Shown here: positions 6,349-7,978 of the stretch, one piece after another
Position numbering within the stretch: the first letter of the stretch is position 1
Layout: every line of letters begins with the position of its first letter
DNA from: JBFWWW01 sp050245975
GTDB lineage: Bacteria; Pseudomonadota; Alphaproteobacteria; Rhizobiales; Hyphomicrobiaceae
Assembly: GCA_050245975.1 (NCBI GenBank)
Contig: JBFWWW010000186.1
Span: forward strand, 1-7,978
Length of the DNA stretch: 7,978 bases
Direction: 5' to 3'
Program-made: the position numbers and the translations under genes
The notes under the pieces: generated by a model
The model's database searches: none
Seen by the model: the letters and a program-made list of their open reading frames with translations, nothing else
Told to the model about the DNA's origin: nothing

Positions 6349-7740
6349 TCAGCTCCCCGGCGGAGGTGGGGGAATGACCTCGCGGCGCATCGGCTTGAAC
6401 CCCGGCCCGGAGGTGATCCGCAGGCGCGGGTCGTAAAGCTGCTCGGCGCTGCCCGACTGGATTTCCTTCAGGTAGGCCTCGAACTCCACCTTCTTCGCCT
6501 TCCAGTCGATCCCCAGCTTTTCCATCAGGTTCTCTATGGGCGAAGCATGCCAGTGCGTCTGCACGATCTTGTAGGGGTGCGCCCCGCAAACGAGCGCCGC
6601 GAACTGGCAATCGGCCAATACCGGCAGGTCGACCGCCTTGCCGGCGGCGCGCGAAATCCACTGGTTCTTGTCGAGCGTGGTGATGCAGCCGGTGTCATGG
6701 CCGATCATCACGTCGGCGTTCGCCTCCTCGACCGCCACCCTGATCTTGCGGTCGATGGCGAAGGAGCGGGTGAACTCGCGCTCGGAGATGATGTGGCGGA
6801 AACCGAAGCCGCAGCAGTCGTACCAGGTCTTGTAGTCGATGACCTGCGCTCCCAGCGCCTGCATCAGGCCGGTCGAGACGGCCACCCGGTTCCCCTCGAG
6901 AACCTCGTCGTCGTAGATCGCGTCCTCGGGCACCATCTTGTAGACGTGGCAGGCGGGATGGATCGTCGCCCGCACCTGCGACGCATCGATCTTCTGATGC
7001 TCGACGATGCGATGGCGCATGACGTGCAGCCATTCGGAATAGTGGACGATCTCTTCCGGGATCAGCAGCTTGCCGTCGACGAGACGGCCGAGCTTGCCGA
7101 GGATCTTGGTCACGCTCTCGCGCAGGCGCGCCGACTGCATCAGGTAGCCGCGCACTTCCTTGTAGTTGCCGAAGGACGTGCCGCAGTGCACGAGCGGATA
7201 GTAGGTCCCTTCCGGCAGTCCCTGCGCCTTTGCCGACACATAGGCCTGGTGGAAATTGCGCAGAAAGACCGCGGCAAGGCTCTCGATGTTGCCGATACCG
7301 GAGCCGTGGTAGTTCCAGGCCGTGCAGCTCGTCTGGTCCGTCTCGTCGAGATAGCTGATGCCCATCGTGTTCATCAGCCAGAGCAGAGAGACGGGATAAC
7401 CCGGGATGTTGCCGCACTGGCCGCAGCTCTTGTGATGCCAGAGCTTGTTCGTCGGCACCTTCTTGTCCCAGCCGTAGAGCGTCTTCACCGTTACGGGCGC
7501 ATGCTCGTCGCGGATGCGGTGGACGACGATCTGCCCGTCCTTCTCCAGCTCCCACATGGCATCGCGCACATCCGACACGCGATCCTTGTTGGTCAGCATC
7601 GAGCGGCGGTCGATGCGCTGCTCGACCCAGGCCGTGGCGCGCGCCGCCTCGCCCGCCGACAGGTTGGCGGGACGCCATTCAGCCCCGTGCCCCGTGAAAT
7701 GCTCTCCCGGACGTGCCGGAACCTTGCCGTCGGTGGTCAT
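6349..7740 (-). CDS. hdrB1: Large divergent HdrB-like sHdr subunit (HdrB1 by position)
   Basis: This 463-residue protein is a heterodisulfide-reductase B-family subunit, much longer than classical HdrB (about 300). Residues 1-100 are a charged extension without cysteines. The first cysteine-rich domain is degenerate: KSCGQCGN (Cys106, Cys109), TDQTSCTAWNYHG (Cys139, a single Cys where CC is usual) and LVHCGTSFGN (Cys186). The second is better kept: HPACHVYK (Cys264), WYDCCGFGFRH (Cys309-Cys310) and GHDTGCITT (Cys352, with the first Cys of CXXC replaced). Two more, Cys378 and Cys385, follow in ADCQFAALVCG. The tail ends in PPPPPGS. At most one CCG-type cluster therefore looks likely. Its ATG overlaps the upstream stop as ATGA, and the GNAT follows after 28 bases. 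In the C1-B1-A-hyp-C2-B2 order it stands at B1. Calling it B2 cannot be excluded without a tree. Confidence 0.85.
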   Translation of the reverse strand: MTTDGKVPARPGEHFTGHGAEWRPANLSAGEAARATAWVEQRIDRRSMLTNKDRVSDVRDAMWELEKDGQIVVHRIRDEHAPVTVKTLYGWDKKVPTNKLWHHKSCGQCGNIPGYPVSLLWLMNTMGISYLDETDQTSCTAWNYHGSGIGNIESLAAVFLRNFHQAYVSAKAQGLPEGTYYPLVHCGTSFGNYKEVRGYLMQSARLRESVTKILGKLGRLVDGKLLIPEEIVHYSEWLHVMRHRIVEHQKIDASQVRATIHPACHVYKMVPEDAIYDDEVLEGNRVAVSTGLMQALGAQVIDYKTWYDCCGFGFRHIISEREFTRSFAIDRKIRVAVEEANADVMIGHDTGCITTLDKNQWISRAAGKAVDLPVLADCQFAALVCGAHPYKIVQTHWHASPIENLMEKLGIDWKAKKVEFEAYLKEIQSGSAEQLYDPRLRITSGPGFKPMRREVIPPPPPGS

Positions 7741-7978
7741 GCGTCCATGTCCTCCTGGCTGTCGAGAAAATCCTGCCAGTCTTCGCGTTTCTCGCCCATG
7801 ATGTCCGTGATGACGTCGAACAGGTTCTCGTCGATGCCTTCGAGCTGATCAAGAACCCCGGTCATTTCCCAGATCGTGTAGAGCTCCACCGAGGTCTTCA
7901 GGTTGACCTCCCAGGCGGTCTCCGTGGTGTTGAGCGTCGCCATCGGAATGGCCTTGCGCAGCACCTTCAGCGGCGCAT
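7737..7978 (-). CDS. 3' end of a gene upstream of hdrB1, possibly HdrC1 C-terminus, or a small acidic protein
   Basis: The frame is open from the right edge to the TGA at 7739-7737, whose bases overlap the hdrB1 start as ATGA. If internal starts are used, it could be a small protein from ATG 7943 (68 residues) or GTG 7964 (75 residues). No convincing Shine-Dalgarno precedes either, and the codons before them still read like protein (APLKVLRKAIP). The sequence contains ETAWEVNLKTSVELYTIWEM, then an acidic helical tail ending DSQEDMDA. It has no cysteine and no motif I recognise. In standard sHdr order hdrC1 directly precedes hdrB1, so the C-terminal arm of HdrC1 is the most economical reading, but this is positional inference. 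A stand-alone acidic adaptor protein is the alternative. Confidence 0.55.
   Translation of the reverse strand, partial: APLKVLRKAIPMATLNTTETAWEVNLKTSVELYTIWEMTGVLDQLEGIDENLFDVITDIMGEKREDWQDFLDSQEDMDA

Noticed and set aside
6187..7848. 553-residue plus-strand ORF
   Set aside because: It lies antisense across hdrB1 and parts of its neighbours. It is rich in Arg, His, Asp and Val with no motif, as expected for the complement of a GC-rich coding region.

Overview
The window looks like part of a high-GC bacterial chromosome, most likely an alphaproteobacterium of the Hyphomicrobiales/Rhizobiales type. That placement is an inference from strong GC bias at third codon positions and from gene content. 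Every gene I can support lies on the minus strand, so the window reads from right to left. No RNA genes, insertion sequences, CRISPR arrays or long repeats were seen.

Positions 7978 to 974 hold one tightly packed run of genes that I read as most of an sHdr locus. This is the sulfur-oxidising heterodisulfide-reductase-like system known from Hyphomicrobium, Acidithiobacillus, Aquifex and Thioalkalivibrio. In transcription order it contains: the 3' end of an ORF that enters from the window edge (possibly hdrC1); a large divergent HdrB-like protein (hdrB1 by position); a GNAT N-acetyltransferase; the short flavoprotein hdrA; the conserved sHdr 'hyp' protein; hdrC2; a DUF3303-like small protein; a classical two-CCG hdrB2; a Cys/His-containing protein of unknown function; and lbpA, a GcvH-like lipoate-binding protein. 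Most junctions are ATGA, TGATG or gaps of 1 to 28 bases, so the genes are probably cotranscribed and translationally coupled. The operon promoter must lie beyond the right edge.

In the established sHdr model, sulfane sulfur delivered to the cytoplasm is oxidised by the HdrA/B/C complex. LbpA carries the dedicated lipoyl cofactor that acts as sulfur carrier or electron acceptor. HdrC supplies cubane [4Fe-4S] clusters, HdrB supplies CCG-type non-cubane cluster sites, and HdrA binds FAD. Separate hdrC and hdrB genes, with no etfAB visible, fit the 'type I' layout C1-B1-A-hyp-C2-B2. What stands out is three extra genes inserted into that order: a GNAT, a DUF3303-like gene and a Cys/His protein.

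Positions 868 to 1 hold the start of a low-specificity L-threonine aldolase gene, a PLP enzyme truncated by the window edge. It is separated from lbpA by 105 bases that contain a weak promoter candidate, so it may be a separate unit. Assigning B1 and B2 (and C1 and C2) rests on gene order and motif quality, because no alignment could be run.
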